Positions 24,362 to 32,716 of a DNA stretch of 64,000 bases are shown one piece after another. Source of the stretch: DASSUW01 sp963844205 (GTDB taxonomy: Bacteria > Actinomycetota > Thermoleophilia > Solirubrobacterales > Solirubrobacteraceae); contig CAWJNK010000014.1 in NCBI GenBank assembly GCA_963844205.1, forward strand, positions 558,001 through 622,000, in the 5' to 3' direction. The notes under the pieces are model-generated. The model ran no database searches and was not told the origin of the DNA. It saw only the letters and a list, made by a program, of their open reading frames with translations. Within the stretch, counting starts at the first letter, position 1; every line of letters starts with the position of its first letter. The position numbers were made by a program, and so were the translations under genes.

Positions 24362-24434
24362 TAGGGTCGTGAGTCGGGGGTGCGACGGCAGCCGGCGGCG
24401 CCGGCTGCCGTCGCACTTCCGGCTCACGACCCTA
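24362..24434. repeat. 73-bp near-perfect palindrome
   Basis: Left arm begins TAGGGTCGTGAG and right arm ends CTCACGACCCTA; the inner arms contain GTGCGACGGCAGCCGGC and its complement. Arms are about 35 bp with about three mismatches and almost no loop. It fills the gap between the LysR gene and prfB, and its right end contains the TAG stop of the LysR gene. It would form a very stable RNA hairpin and can act as a terminator. Confidence 0.9.
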
Positions 24435-25298
24435 CGGCTGCAGCGCGGCCAGGAACAGCAGGGCGGACTCGCGGACCCCGGACGCGGGCGTCAACGCGTA
24501 CAGCGAGCGGCGGGGCTGTGGGCCTTCGAGCGGCACCACCGCCACGTCGTCGAACAGCGCCCCGACCAGCGCCGGCAGCAGCGTCACGGCCAGCCCGGCG
24601 CGCACGAGGCCGCGCGCGGCCAGGACGTCGCGGGTCACGAACGCGATCCGCGGCTCGAACCCGGCTGCCACGCATGCGCGGTAGATCAGATGGTCGCGCG
24701 ACGGCGCGGTCCAGGTCTCGTCCGCCAGCTCAGCGAGACGGATCGACTCCCGGCCCGCGAGCGGGTGGTCGGCCGCCACCATCGCCAGCATCCGCTCGCC
24801 GCCGAGCTCATGCCGCTCGGTGCCCTCGGGCCGGCGCGGCGGCGCCTCGGCGTCCTGGAAGCACATCGCGGCGTGCAGGGCCCCGGCGGCGACGGCGGCG
24901 CCGAGCTCCTCGCCCGACGCCTCGGTCGCCTCGACCTGCACCTCGGGCCGCAGCTCCCGCAGCCGCGCGATGGCGGCCGGGATGACCGACGCCAGCGCGC
25001 TCGGAAACGCCCCGATCCGCAGCGTCTCGCGGTCGGCCGCCGCGAGCTCGGCGACCTGCGTGTCGGCCTGCGCGAGCCGGTCGGCGACCGCGTCGGCGTG
25101 GGCGAGCAGCAGGGCGCCCGCGTCGGTGGGCGTCGGCCCGCCCGGGCCGCGGTCCAGCAGCTTGACCCCGAGCTGGCGCTCCAGCGCGGACACCTGCTGG
25201 GACACCGCCGGCTGAGTGAGCGCCAGCACCTCGCCGGCCTTGGAGAACGAGCGCTGCCGGACGACCTCGCGGAACGTCAGCAGGCGCCGCGGGTCCAA
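24432..25298 (-). CDS. LysR-family regulator
   Basis: A 288-residue LTTR. N-terminal winged helix: MDPRRLLTFREVVRQRSFSK, VLALTQPAVSQQVSALERQL, LDRGPGGPTPTDAG. The substrate-binding half follows (LRIGAFPSALASVIPAAIA ... GLAVTLLPALVG). The TTG start is supported by GAGGG 4 nt upstream. It begins only 4 bp after the secA stop on the same strand, so it may be read through from secA. Most LTTRs are divergent from their target; here no divergent partner exists. Confidence 0.9.
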   Translation of the reverse strand: MDPRRLLTFREVVRQRSFSKAGEVLALTQPAVSQQVSALERQLGVKLLDRGPGGPTPTDAGALLLAHADAVADRLAQADTQVAELAAADRETLRIGAFPSALASVIPAAIARLRELRPEVQVEATEASGEELGAAVAAGALHAAMCFQDAEAPPRRPEGTERHELGGERMLAMVAADHPLAGRESIRLAELADETWTAPSRDHLIYRACVAAGFEPRIAFVTRDVLAARGLVRAGLAVTLLPALVGALFDDVAVVPLEGPQPRRSLYALTPASGVRESALLFLAALQP

Positions 25299-25302
25299 GC
25301 CC

Positions 25303-28116
25303 TCAGGCCCCGTGGCACTTCTTGAACTTCTTGCCCGACCCGCACCAGCACGGGTCGTTGCGGCCGAGCTGCTCGTTCTCGTCGACGCGGCGCTGCTGGA
25401 TCACCGGGGACGGCTCGTAGTCTTCCTCGCCCGGCTCGCCGTATGCGCTCGGCTGGTCCTCCATCGTGCCGCCCGTGTACTGGAGCGCGGCGGCGCCGCC
25501 GCCCTGATGCTGGGGAACCGCTCCGTCGCCGTTCTCGCCCTCGATCCGGACCTCGACGTTGTAGATCATCCGCGCGAAGTCGGACCAGATGGTGTTCATC
25601 AGGTCCTGGAACAGCGTGAACGCCTCGTTCTTGTAGGCGACGATCGGCTCGATCTGGGCGAACCCGCGCAGGTGGATGCCCTCGCGCAGGTAGTCCATGT
25701 CGTAGAGGTGCTCGCGCCAGCGCTGGTCGATGATCTGCAGCAGCAGGTAGCGCTCCAGCGCGCGCATGAGCTCCGCGCCCAGCTGCTCCTCGCGCTCGTC
25801 GTAGAGCTTCTCCGCGTCCTCGGCCAGCAGGCGCTTGAGCTGCTCGCGGTCGACGGTCTCCTTGTCGATCTCCTCAGGCCCGAAGTCGACCTCGTAGATC
25901 TGGTCGAGCTGCGCCCACAGCGCGTCGAGGTCCCAGTCCTCGAGGTAGTCGCCGGGCGTGTACTCGTCGACCAGGCGGCCGATGACGTCGCCGATCGCGT
26001 CGCGCGCCACGGGGCCCATGTCGCGCCCCTCCAGCACCTCGTCGCGGTACTGGTAGACGATCTCGCGCTGCTGGTTCATGACGTCGTCGTACTCGAGGAC
26101 GCGCTTGCGGATGAGGAAGTTCTGCTCCTCGACCTTGCGCTGGGCGCCCTCGATCTGCTTCGACAGCATCTTGGCCTCGATCGGCTCCTCCTCCCCCTCC
26201 TTGGAAACGGGGCCGAGGCGGTCGAGGATCTTGTAGATGCGGTCGCCGGCGAACTTGCGGACGAGGTCGTCCTGGGCGGAGAGGAAGAAGCGGGACTCGC
26301 CGGGGTCGCCCTGGCGGCCGGAGCGGCCGCGGAGCTGGTTGTCGATCCGGCGCGACTCGTGGCGCTCGGTGCCGCAGATGAACAGGCCACCGGCCTCGAG
26401 CACCTTCTCGCGGCCCTGCTCCACGCGCGCCTCGATCGACGGCAGCACCTGCTTGAAGCGCTCGTCGTAGTCCGGGTCGCCGGGCTGGAGGCCGAGCTTG
26501 GCGAGCTCGAGCCGGGTGAGGTGCTCGGCGTTGCCGCCGAGCTTGATGTCGACGCCGCGGCCCGCCATGTTGGTGGCGATCGTGACCGCGCCGGGGCGGC
26601 CGGCCTCGGCGATGGTCTCGCCCTCGCGCTCGGCGTACTCGGGCTTGGCGTTGAGGACTGTGTGCGGGATGCCCTTCTTGCGCAGGGTCTCGGACAGCAG
26701 CTCGGAGACCTCGACCGAGATCGTGCCCACGAGCACCGGCTGGCCCTTGTCGTGCCGCTCCTCGATCTCGCGCGCCACCGCGGCCCACTTGCCTTCCATG
26801 GTCTTGAAGATCTGGTCGTTGCGGTCGAGCCGGATCATCTCCTGGTTGGTCGGGATCTCGACGACCGGGAGCTTGTAGATCTTCATGAACTCGTTGGCCT
26901 CGGTGAGGGCGGTGCCCGTCATGCCGGCCAGCTTGTCGTACATCCGGAAGTAGTTCTGGAGCGTGATCGTCGCGAGCGTCTGGTTCTCCTCGCGGACGCG
27001 CACGCCCTCCTTGGCCTCGACCGCCTGGTGCAGGCCCTCGGACCAGCGGCGGCCGTCGAGGATGCGGCCGGTGAACTCGTCGATGATCTTGACCTCGCCG
27101 TCGATCACCGCGTAGTCGACGTCGCGCTTGTACAGCGATTCGGCCTTCAGCGACTGCAGTAGGTGGTTGACGAGCGGGCCGTTCTCGGCCTTGTAGAGAT
27201 GGTCGATGCCGAGGAACTTCTCGGCCTTGGCGACGCCGCGCTCGGTGATCGAGACGTTCTTGTGCTTCTCGTCGAACTCGTAGTCGTAGTCCGCCATGAA
27301 GTCCTTCTTGGACTTCGGGTCCATGCCGTCGGGCTTCTTGCCGGGCTCCAGCTGCGGGGCGAGCTTGGCGAACTTCTCGTACAGGTCGGCGGCCTGCTCG
27401 GGAGCGCCGGAGATGATCAGCGGCGTCCGGGCCTCGTCGATGAGGATGTTGTCGACCTCGTCGACGATCGCGAAGTGGTGGGAGGTCAGCGGCTTGCCGT
27501 CCTCGTCGTAGCGGCCGCCGTGCTGGACCTTCTCCTCCAGCGTCGTGGCCATGTTGTCGCGCAGGTAGTCGAACCCGAACTCCGAGTTGGTGCCGTACGT
27601 GACGTCGGACGCGTAGGCGACGCGCTTCTCGTCGTACGGCTGCATGTTCTGCAGGACGCCGACGGTGAGGCCGAGCGCCTCGTAGATCGGGCGCATCCAG
27701 TCGGCGTCGCGGCGGGCGAGGTAGTCGTTCACGGTCACGACGTGGACGCCCTCGCCGGCCAGCGCGTTGAGCACCACGGCGGTGGTGGCGGTGAGCGTCT
27801 TGCCCTCGCCGGTCTTCATCTCGGCGATCGAGCCGTCGTGCAGGACCATGCCGCCGATCATCTGGACGTCGAAGTGGCGCATGGCCATCGTGCGCTTGCC
27901 CACCTCGCGGACGAGCGCGAACGTCTCGGGCAGGAGGTCCTCGAGCGGCTCCTCGTTGCGGGCGCGCTCGCGCAGGGAGTCCGCGTTGTCGCGCAGCTCG
28001 GCGTCGTCGAGCAGCTCGAGCTCGGGCTCAAAGGCGTTGATCCGGTCGACGCGCTTGGCGTACTGCTTGAACTGCCGGGCTTCGCCCATGCGCAGGGCGC
28101 GATCGAGGATCGTCAT
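25303..28116 (-). CDS. secA: Protein translocase ATPase SecA
   Basis: A 937-residue SecA that drives preproteins through SecYEG. Walker A MKTGEGKTLTATTA, DEVDNILIDEARTPL, GTISVEVSE, TNMAGRGVDIKLGGN and GRSGRQGDPGESRFFLS are present. The C-terminal zinc-binding SEC-C domain is intact (NDPCWCGSGKKFKKCHG), which in other bacteria mediates SecB or ribosome contact. The only SecA in the window. Order hpf-secA-(LysR)-prfB follows the usual actinobacterial arrangement with one insertion. Confidence 0.98.
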   Translation of the reverse strand: MTILDRALRMGEARQFKQYAKRVDRINAFEPELELLDDAELRDNADSLRERARNEEPLEDLLPETFALVREVGKRTMAMRHFDVQMIGGMVLHDGSIAEMKTGEGKTLTATTAVVLNALAGEGVHVVTVNDYLARRDADWMRPIYEALGLTVGVLQNMQPYDEKRVAYASDVTYGTNSEFGFDYLRDNMATTLEEKVQHGGRYDEDGKPLTSHHFAIVDEVDNILIDEARTPLIISGAPEQAADLYEKFAKLAPQLEPGKKPDGMDPKSKKDFMADYDYEFDEKHKNVSITERGVAKAEKFLGIDHLYKAENGPLVNHLLQSLKAESLYKRDVDYAVIDGEVKIIDEFTGRILDGRRWSEGLHQAVEAKEGVRVREENQTLATITLQNYFRMYDKLAGMTGTALTEANEFMKIYKLPVVEIPTNQEMIRLDRNDQIFKTMEGKWAAVAREIEERHDKGQPVLVGTISVEVSELLSETLRKKGIPHTVLNAKPEYAEREGETIAEAGRPGAVTIATNMAGRGVDIKLGGNAEHLTRLELAKLGLQPGDPDYDERFKQVLPSIEARVEQGREKVLEAGGLFICGTERHESRRIDNQLRGRSGRQGDPGESRFFLSAQDDLVRKFAGDRIYKILDRLGPVSKEGEEEPIEAKMLSKQIEGAQRKVEEQNFLIRKRVLEYDDVMNQQREIVYQYRDEVLEGRDMGPVARDAIGDVIGRLVDEYTPGDYLEDWDLDALWAQLDQIYEVDFGPEEIDKETVDREQLKRLLAEDAEKLYDEREEQLGAELMRALERYLLLQIIDQRWREHLYDMDYLREGIHLRGFAQIEPIVAYKNEAFTLFQDLMNTIWSDFARMIYNVEVRIEGENGDGAVPQHQGGGAAALQYTGGTMEDQPSAYGEPGEEDYEPSPVIQQRRVDENEQLGRNDPCWCGSGKKFKKCHGA

Positions 28117-28170
28117 AGCTTCCTAGCGTAGCGGCTGGGGGGACCCAGCCTGGGGCGCTTTCAGGCCTGT

Positions 28171-28536
28171 TTAGACGGCCTCTTCGGCGCCCGTGACCGG
28201 CGGTGGGGCCTGGGTCGCCATCGCCCGCGACTCGCGCCGCTTGCGCCGCTTGTCGCGGTGCCGCTTGACCTGGCGCGCGAGCTCCTCGGCGACCAGGTTG
28301 ATGGAGTGCTTGCTGTCCCGCGACGCGTTCTTGGCGCGGAGCGTCGTCCCCTTCAGGTGCAGGGTCGCCTCGGCCACCATCTGGTGCGGGTTGGCGGGGT
28401 TGCGCTCCTCGGACAGCTCGACCTCGAGGATGGCCAGCTCGCTGACCTGCTTGTCCACCTTCTCGAACCGCCGCGTCACGACCTCACGCAGCTCGTCGGT
28501 GACCTGAAAGTTGCGTCCCTTGACCTCGATCCGCAC
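28171..28536 (-). CDS. hpf: Ribosome hibernation/ribosome-associated factor
   Basis: A 121-residue protein of the HPF/RaiA (YfiA) family, which binds between ribosomal subunits in slow growth. Conserved beta-alpha fold: RIEVKGRNFQVTDELREVVT, LAILEVELSEERNP, EATLHLKGTTLRAKNASRDS, INLVAEELARQVKRHRDKRR. It lacks the C-terminal dimerisation domain of long HPF, ending in a low-complexity PPPVTGAEEAV tail. GTG at 28536 is preferred: AGGAG lies 9 nt upstream; the frame from 28575 adds unrelated residues. Confidence 0.9.
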   Translation of the reverse strand: MRIEVKGRNFQVTDELREVVTRRFEKVDKQVSELAILEVELSEERNPANPHQMVAEATLHLKGTTLRAKNASRDSKHSINLVAEELARQVKRHRDKRRKRRESRAMATQAPPPVTGAEEAV

Positions 28537-28580
28537 GGGGGACTCCTCTCGGTGTGGTGGGGCCGACTTGACCAAAGATG

Positions 28581-28750
28581 CTAGTGCACGCGGCCGAAGT
28601 CTCCGCGCATGAGCCGGCGGAGTCCGGGTCGTCGCTGCCGGTGCACGGCATCCGCGAGCATGCTGGTGGCACGTGACCGGATGCCGGGTGCCGGCAGCGG
28701 CGGGCCGGGCCCGTCGGAATGTGTGGAGGTTTTTGGCCGCGTGTACTAGT
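28581..28750. repeat. Dispersed repeat family R3, long copy with internal hairpin
   Basis: Starts CTAGTGCACGCGGCCGAAG and ends TACTAGT. It shares CCGGCGGAGTCCGGGTCG and CGGGCCGGGCCCGTCGGAAT with the element at 23133 but carries about 75 extra bp forming a hairpin (GCTGCCGGTGCACGGCATCCG-type arms). The first 25 bp are repeated directly at 28746-28770 (23 of 25 identical). No gene in this gap. Confidence 0.8.
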
Positions 28751-28820
28751 GCACGTGGCCGAAATCTCCGGGATTCGACCCCGCCTTGCGCTCAACCATT
28801 GGCCGGATCGGCCGACATTG

Positions 28821-30038
28821 GTGTCTGTGAGCGCAACCGTGGAGCGTCCCGAGGTCGCCGTCGTCCGCCATCCCATCGCGGACGGGCGCAACAACGTCGT
28901 CGGGTACGAGCTTCGCTTCGGCGGCGCCGTCGACCTCGGCGACCCGTCGCGCGACGCGAAGGGCACGTCGGCGCTGCTCGTCGAGGCGTTCGGCGACATC
29001 GGGCTCGAGCGGCTCGCCGGCCGGCACCCCGCCTGGATCTCGATCGCCCGCAACTTCCTCGTCGAGATCGGCCCGCCGCCCGTGCGGCCCGACCGCGCCG
29101 TGCTGCAGATCGAGGCCTACCCGGCGCGCGACGACCTCCTCTCGCTGCTCCAGCAGCTCTCCCGCAGCGGCTACACGCTGGCGCTCGGCGACTACGACGG
29201 CCGCGACGACGTCCAGGAGCTCATGTCGCTGTGCTCGATCGTCAAGGTCGACGTGAGCAATCGCAGCGAGGATGAGCTGATCGCCGTGCTCGAGGCGCCG
29301 CGGGTGCAGGGCGCGCTGCTCGTCGCCACCGGCGTCGGCGACCAGGCCCGGTTCGCCGGGCTGCAGGACAAGGGCTTCACATATTTCCAGGGCGAGTACT
29401 TCGCCCAGCCGCGCCTGTTCCGCCACCGCGGCGTGGCGACCTCCGGTCTCGGCTCCCTGCGCCGCCTTGGCGAGCTGACGGCGGGCGACATCTCGTTCGA
29501 GGACCTCGAGCGGATCATCGCCTCCGACATCGGGCTCTCGCTCAAGCTGCTGCGCTACGTCAACTCGGCGTTCTTCGCCCTGCCGCGCACGGTGGGGTCG
29601 GTGCGCGAGGCGCTGGCGCTGCTCGGCGTGAGGACGGTCCGCCGCTGGGCGACTGTGATGGCGATCTCGGCGATCCCGGACGTGCCCGACGAGCTCGTCG
29701 CTCTGGGCCTGCGCCGCGCGCGCATGTGCGAGATGCTGGCCGGGAGCGCGCTTCCGGAGGAGCGCGAGACGCTCTTCACGATCGGGCTCTTCTCGGTCGC
29801 CGACGCGCTGCTCGACGCCCCGATGGCCGAGGTGCTGGACTCGCTGCCGTTCACGGACGAGATCCAGAACGCGCTGCTGCGCCGCGAAGGGCCGAAGGGC
29901 GAGCTGCTCGCGGCCGTGACCGCGTACGAGCGCGGTGAGTTCCCGACGCTCGAGACCGCCGACGCCAACGTGTCGCTCGCCAGCGCCTACCGCGCCGCGC
30001 TCGAGTGGGCCGACGAAGCCGGCCGCATGCTCTCCTGA
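28821..30038 (+). CDS. EAL-HDOD domain protein (YuxH-type)
   Basis: A 405-residue protein. The N-terminal EAL-like domain (about 10-200: VVRHPIADGRNNVVGYELRF ... LALGDYDGRDDVQELM) lacks the EAL motif and most metal ligands, so cyclic-di-GMP hydrolysis is unlikely. The C-terminal HDOD domain (about 215-400: LTAGDISFEDLERIIASDIG, LLRYVNSAFFALPR, SVREALALLG) is a degenerate HD fold that often senses or relays signals. GTG at 28821 or 28827 are equivalent start choices; upstream sequence belongs to the R3 repeat. Confidence 0.88.
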   Translation: MSVSATVERPEVAVVRHPIADGRNNVVGYELRFGGAVDLGDPSRDAKGTSALLVEAFGDIGLERLAGRHPAWISIARNFLVEIGPPPVRPDRAVLQIEAYPARDDLLSLLQQLSRSGYTLALGDYDGRDDVQELMSLCSIVKVDVSNRSEDELIAVLEAPRVQGALLVATGVGDQARFAGLQDKGFTYFQGEYFAQPRLFRHRGVATSGLGSLRRLGELTAGDISFEDLERIIASDIGLSLKLLRYVNSAFFALPRTVGSVREALALLGVRTVRRWATVMAISAIPDVPDELVALGLRRARMCEMLAGSALPEERETLFTIGLFSVADALLDAPMAEVLDSLPFTDEIQNALLRREGPKGELLAAVTAYERGEFPTLETADANVSLASAYRAALEWADEAGRMLS

Positions 30039-30075
30039 GCCGCTCGCCCTCCGCGCTCGTCCGCTCGCCTCAGCG

Positions 30076-30834
30076 CTAGTCCGCGGGCCGCTCCCAAGCG
30101 AGCACGGTGCCGCGCCCTGGCGTGTTCGGCGCGCGGCCCGACTCGAGGTCGTTCCGTAGGCGCTCGAGGCCGGCGCGCAGCTCGGCGGGGTGATCTCGCT
30201 CGAGGCGGTCGAAGTAGCTGGTCTGGCGGTGCCAGCGTGGGTCGACGATCCGCTCCGGATGGCCGGCCATCGCGGCGAGCGAGCCGTCCTCGAGGTCGCG
30301 GTACACGACGTCGATGCGTCGCGCGCCGGGCAGCAGCGCGAGCAACTCCGCCAGGGTGAGGTGCGACTCCTCCATCCAAGCGCGTGTGCTCGGGAAGTAG
30401 TCGCTCAGCCACAGGTCCGCGACGTCCTCGCGGGTGAAGACCATCAGCGCCAGCCGGCCGCGCGGACGCAGGACCCGGCGCGCCTCGGCCAGCGCGAGGG
30501 CCTGCCGCTCGACGTGGTGCAGCATCGACACGAGCATCACCGCGTCTGCGCAGGCGTCGGGGAGCGGTAGCCGCTGGGCATCGGCTTCGAGCGTTTCGAG
30601 GCCCTTGGCCGCCGCGCGCGCGAGCATCTCCGGCTGGCGGTCGACCACCAGCGGGTCCCAGCCCTCGGCGCGCAGGGCGAGCGAGTAGTTCCCCGTCCCA
30701 CCGCCCACGTCCACCAGCCGGCGGCCGGGAGCGCCCCGCAGCGCCTCGCGCAGCGGCCCGAGCACGGACGGGCTGGCGGCGCGAGTCTCGTCGTAGGTCC
30801 GCGCCTGCCGCGAGTAGTCGCGCAGGAGGCTCAT
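30076..30834 (-). CDS. Class I SAM-dependent methyltransferase
   Basis: A 252-residue methyltransferase of the UbiE/Methyltransf_11 type. Motif I is LVDVGGGTGNYSLAL, followed by PLVVDRQPEML (acidic binding of ribose), ADAQRLPLPDACADAV and SMLHHVERQALAL. The rest gives no substrate clue. ATG and reading frame are clear. It lies between comF and the EAL-HDOD gene, on the comF strand, 37 bp downstream of the comF stop. Confidence 0.88.
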   Translation of the reverse strand: MSLLRDYSRQARTYDETRAASPSVLGPLREALRGAPGRRLVDVGGGTGNYSLALRAEGWDPLVVDRQPEMLARAAAKGLETLEADAQRLPLPDACADAVMLVSMLHHVERQALALAEARRVLRPRGRLALMVFTREDVADLWLSDYFPSTRAWMEESHLTLAELLALLPGARRIDVVYRDLEDGSLAAMAGHPERIVDPRWHRQTSYFDRLERDHPAELRAGLERLRNDLESGRAPNTPGRGTVLAWERPAD

Positions 30835-30871
30835 GGCCCGAAGGTACCGCCCGCCGTTGCGATCGGGCGTG

Positions 30872-31642
30872 TCATAGCGTGCGGGTGTAGGTAAGGGCGA
30901 CGACCTCGTCGCAGCCGCCGGCGATCAGGGCGCGGGCGCACGCGTCGAGGGTCGCGCCGGTGGTGTGGACGTCGTCGACCAGCAGCGCCCGCGCCGGCGG
31001 CTGCGAGCGGAGCTCGACCGCGATCCGGCCCGCCCGCCGCCGCTGCGACCGGGTGGAGCCGACCTGGCGCCGCTCGCGGTCCCGCCGGCGCAGGCACGCG
31101 AGAACCGGGACGCAGAGCCGCGGAGCAAGCGCAGCCGCGAGCGCGCCGGCGGGATCGAAGCCGCGCCGCCACTCCCGCGCCCGCTGCGGCGGCACCGGCA
31201 CGATCGCCGGGCCGCGACGATGCGCGTCGAGGGGCGGGCCGAGACGAAGCGCGTCGAGGGGCGGCGGGCGGCCTGGCCGGTCCAGCGGCGAGGCGCGGGC
31301 CGGCAACACGTCGGACGGGAGGTTCGCGGCGATGTGCGCGGCCATCACCGCCGCAACGGGGAGCGCGCCGCGGAACTTGAGCGCCGCCACGAGGTCGCGC
31401 GCCACGCCCTCGTGGGCGAGCGGCGCCCAGGCGCGGGCGAAGGACGCGGCCGCGGCCGGGCAGCCGGCGCGGCGATGGGACGGCAGGCCACAGCGCGGGC
31501 ATGCGCGGGACGGGAGCCACGGCAGCGCTCGCGTGCACGTGGCGCACAGCCGGAGATCCGCGCGCGGCAGCGCCGCCCGGCAGGCCACGCATGCGGGCGG
31601 GACGACGATCGCGAGCAGCTCGGCGAGGAGGCGGGACGTCAC
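30872..31642 (-). CDS. comF: ComF-family phosphoribosyltransferase-like protein
   Basis: A 256-residue ComF protein (competence/DNA-processing associated). N-terminal zinc ribbon with CVACRAALPRADLRLCATC and CPRCGLPSHRRAGC; C-terminal PRTase fold with ALLVDDVHTTGATLDACARA. Between them is an Arg/Pro-rich insert (about 118-155) encoded by a short tandem repeat around CGCGTCGAGGGGCGG, absent from typical ComF. GTG at 31642 (VTSRLLAELLAIVVPPAC) is chosen because the family starts there. Confidence 0.9.
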   Translation of the reverse strand: MTSRLLAELLAIVVPPACVACRAALPRADLRLCATCTRALPWLPSRACPRCGLPSHRRAGCPAAAASFARAWAPLAHEGVARDLVAALKFRGALPVAAVMAAHIAANLPSDVLPARASPLDRPGRPPPLDALRLGPPLDAHRRGPAIVPVPPQRAREWRRGFDPAGALAAALAPRLCVPVLACLRRRDRERRQVGSTRSQRRRAGRIAVELRSQPPARALLVDDVHTTGATLDACARALIAGGCDEVVALTYTRTL

Positions 31643-31664
31643 GCCGCTGATCTTCGCGCGAAGG

Positions 31665-31777
31665 GTGTGACGAAACACCACGCAGGTGTGACGATTCGGT
31701 CCGCGAGGAGTGACGATTTGCCGGCACGTCGGGAGATTTCGCGGCGCCGTCCCGGATAGGTGTCGAATATCGACACC
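31665..31777. promoter_or_regulatory. Three phased direct repeats and a palindrome between comF and ctaG-like genes
   Basis: GTGTGACGA at 31665 and 31686 and GAGTGACGA at 31708 are spaced 21 and 22 bp, two helical turns apart. Further on, GGTGTCGA-ATA-TCGACACC (31759-31777) is a perfect inverted repeat. Both lie in the 213-bp divergent gap. They look like binding sites for two different regulators. Confidence 0.55.
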
Positions 31778-31855
31778 AGGCCAGGACGGCGGACCCTCGG
31801 GCTGCGATCGCCCGCGGCGCCGAGTCGCGACGGCGCGACGCCCTACGATCCGCGC

Positions 31856-32662
31856 GTGGCCGCAGTCGACGTCTCGTGGAGCTTTGCCCCCGTCGTCCTG
31901 CTCTCGCTGGTCGCGTACGCGGTCGTGTATGGCCTGCGGTGGCGCAGAGCCCGCGCGCAGGGCGGCGCCCGGGCGGCCGGGTATGGGCGCCTCGCGTTGT
32001 GGGCGACCGGGATCGCCACGCTGTTCGTCGCGCTCGTCTCGCCGCTCGACCGGCTCGGCGAGCAGTTCGCGACCTTCCACATGGTCCAGCACCTGCTGCT
32101 GGCCGACCTGGCGCCGATCGTGTTCACGCTGGCCCTCACCAAATGGATCCTGCGGCCCGCCACGAAGCGCATCCACAGGCTCGAGCGGGCGGCCGGCCCG
32201 TTCGGGCACCCAGCCTTCGGCGTCGTCGCCTACGTCGGCGCCATGTGGCTCTGGCACGTCCCCGCGCTCTACGACGCCGCGCTCGAGACCCCCGCCGTCC
32301 ACACTCTCGAGCACCTGAGCTTCGCCGCCGCCGGCCTCCTCTACTGGTGGCACCTCCTGTCACCGATCCGCTCGCGGCTCCGGCTCGCCGGCATGGGCCC
32401 GATCCTGTACATGGCGTCGACCAAGATCCTGGTCGGCTTCCTCGGCGTCCTGCTCGCCTTCTCGCCCGACCTCCTCTTCGCCTACACGTGGAGCGGGACC
32501 AAGTGGGGGCTCTCGCCGCTCGACGACCAGCACGTCGCCGGGCTCGTCATGGCGCTCGAGCAGTCGATCGTGATGGGGATCGCGCTCGCGTACCTCTTCT
32601 TCCGCATGCTCGAGGAGTCCGAGGCCGACGACCAGCGGGCGGAGCGCTACGGCGCCGCGTGA
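31856..32662 (+). CDS. CtaG-type cytochrome c oxidase assembly protein
   Basis: A 268-residue polytopic membrane protein of the caa3-type CtaG family, with about seven transmembrane helices. Conserved features: SPLDRLGEQFATFHMVQHLL with the HMxQH motif, WLWHVPALYDAAL, TLEHLSFAAAGLLYWWHLLS and DQHVAGLVMALEQSIVMGIA. It is linked to copper delivery to haem-copper oxidases. GTG at 31856 is preferred over an upstream ATG because the family begins shortly before the first helix. Confidence 0.9.
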   Translation: MAAVDVSWSFAPVVLLSLVAYAVVYGLRWRRARAQGGARAAGYGRLALWATGIATLFVALVSPLDRLGEQFATFHMVQHLLLADLAPIVFTLALTKWILRPATKRIHRLERAAGPFGHPAFGVVAYVGAMWLWHVPALYDAALETPAVHTLEHLSFAAAGLLYWWHLLSPIRSRLRLAGMGPILYMASTKILVGFLGVLLAFSPDLLFAYTWSGTKWGLSPLDDQHVAGLVMALEQSIVMGIALAYLFFRMLEESEADDQRAERYGAA

Positions 32663-32716
32663 GAGCCGTAAGCCCGCGGTAGCCGAGCCGTAGGCCCCAC
32701 GCCGCACGCTCCCCCC

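Noticed and set aside
24261..24427. RF2 start at 24427 in the shifted frame
   Set aside because: The upstream zero frame from 24344 with CTTTGAC gives the conserved RF2 N-terminus; the other reading has no RF2 similarity before the slip site.
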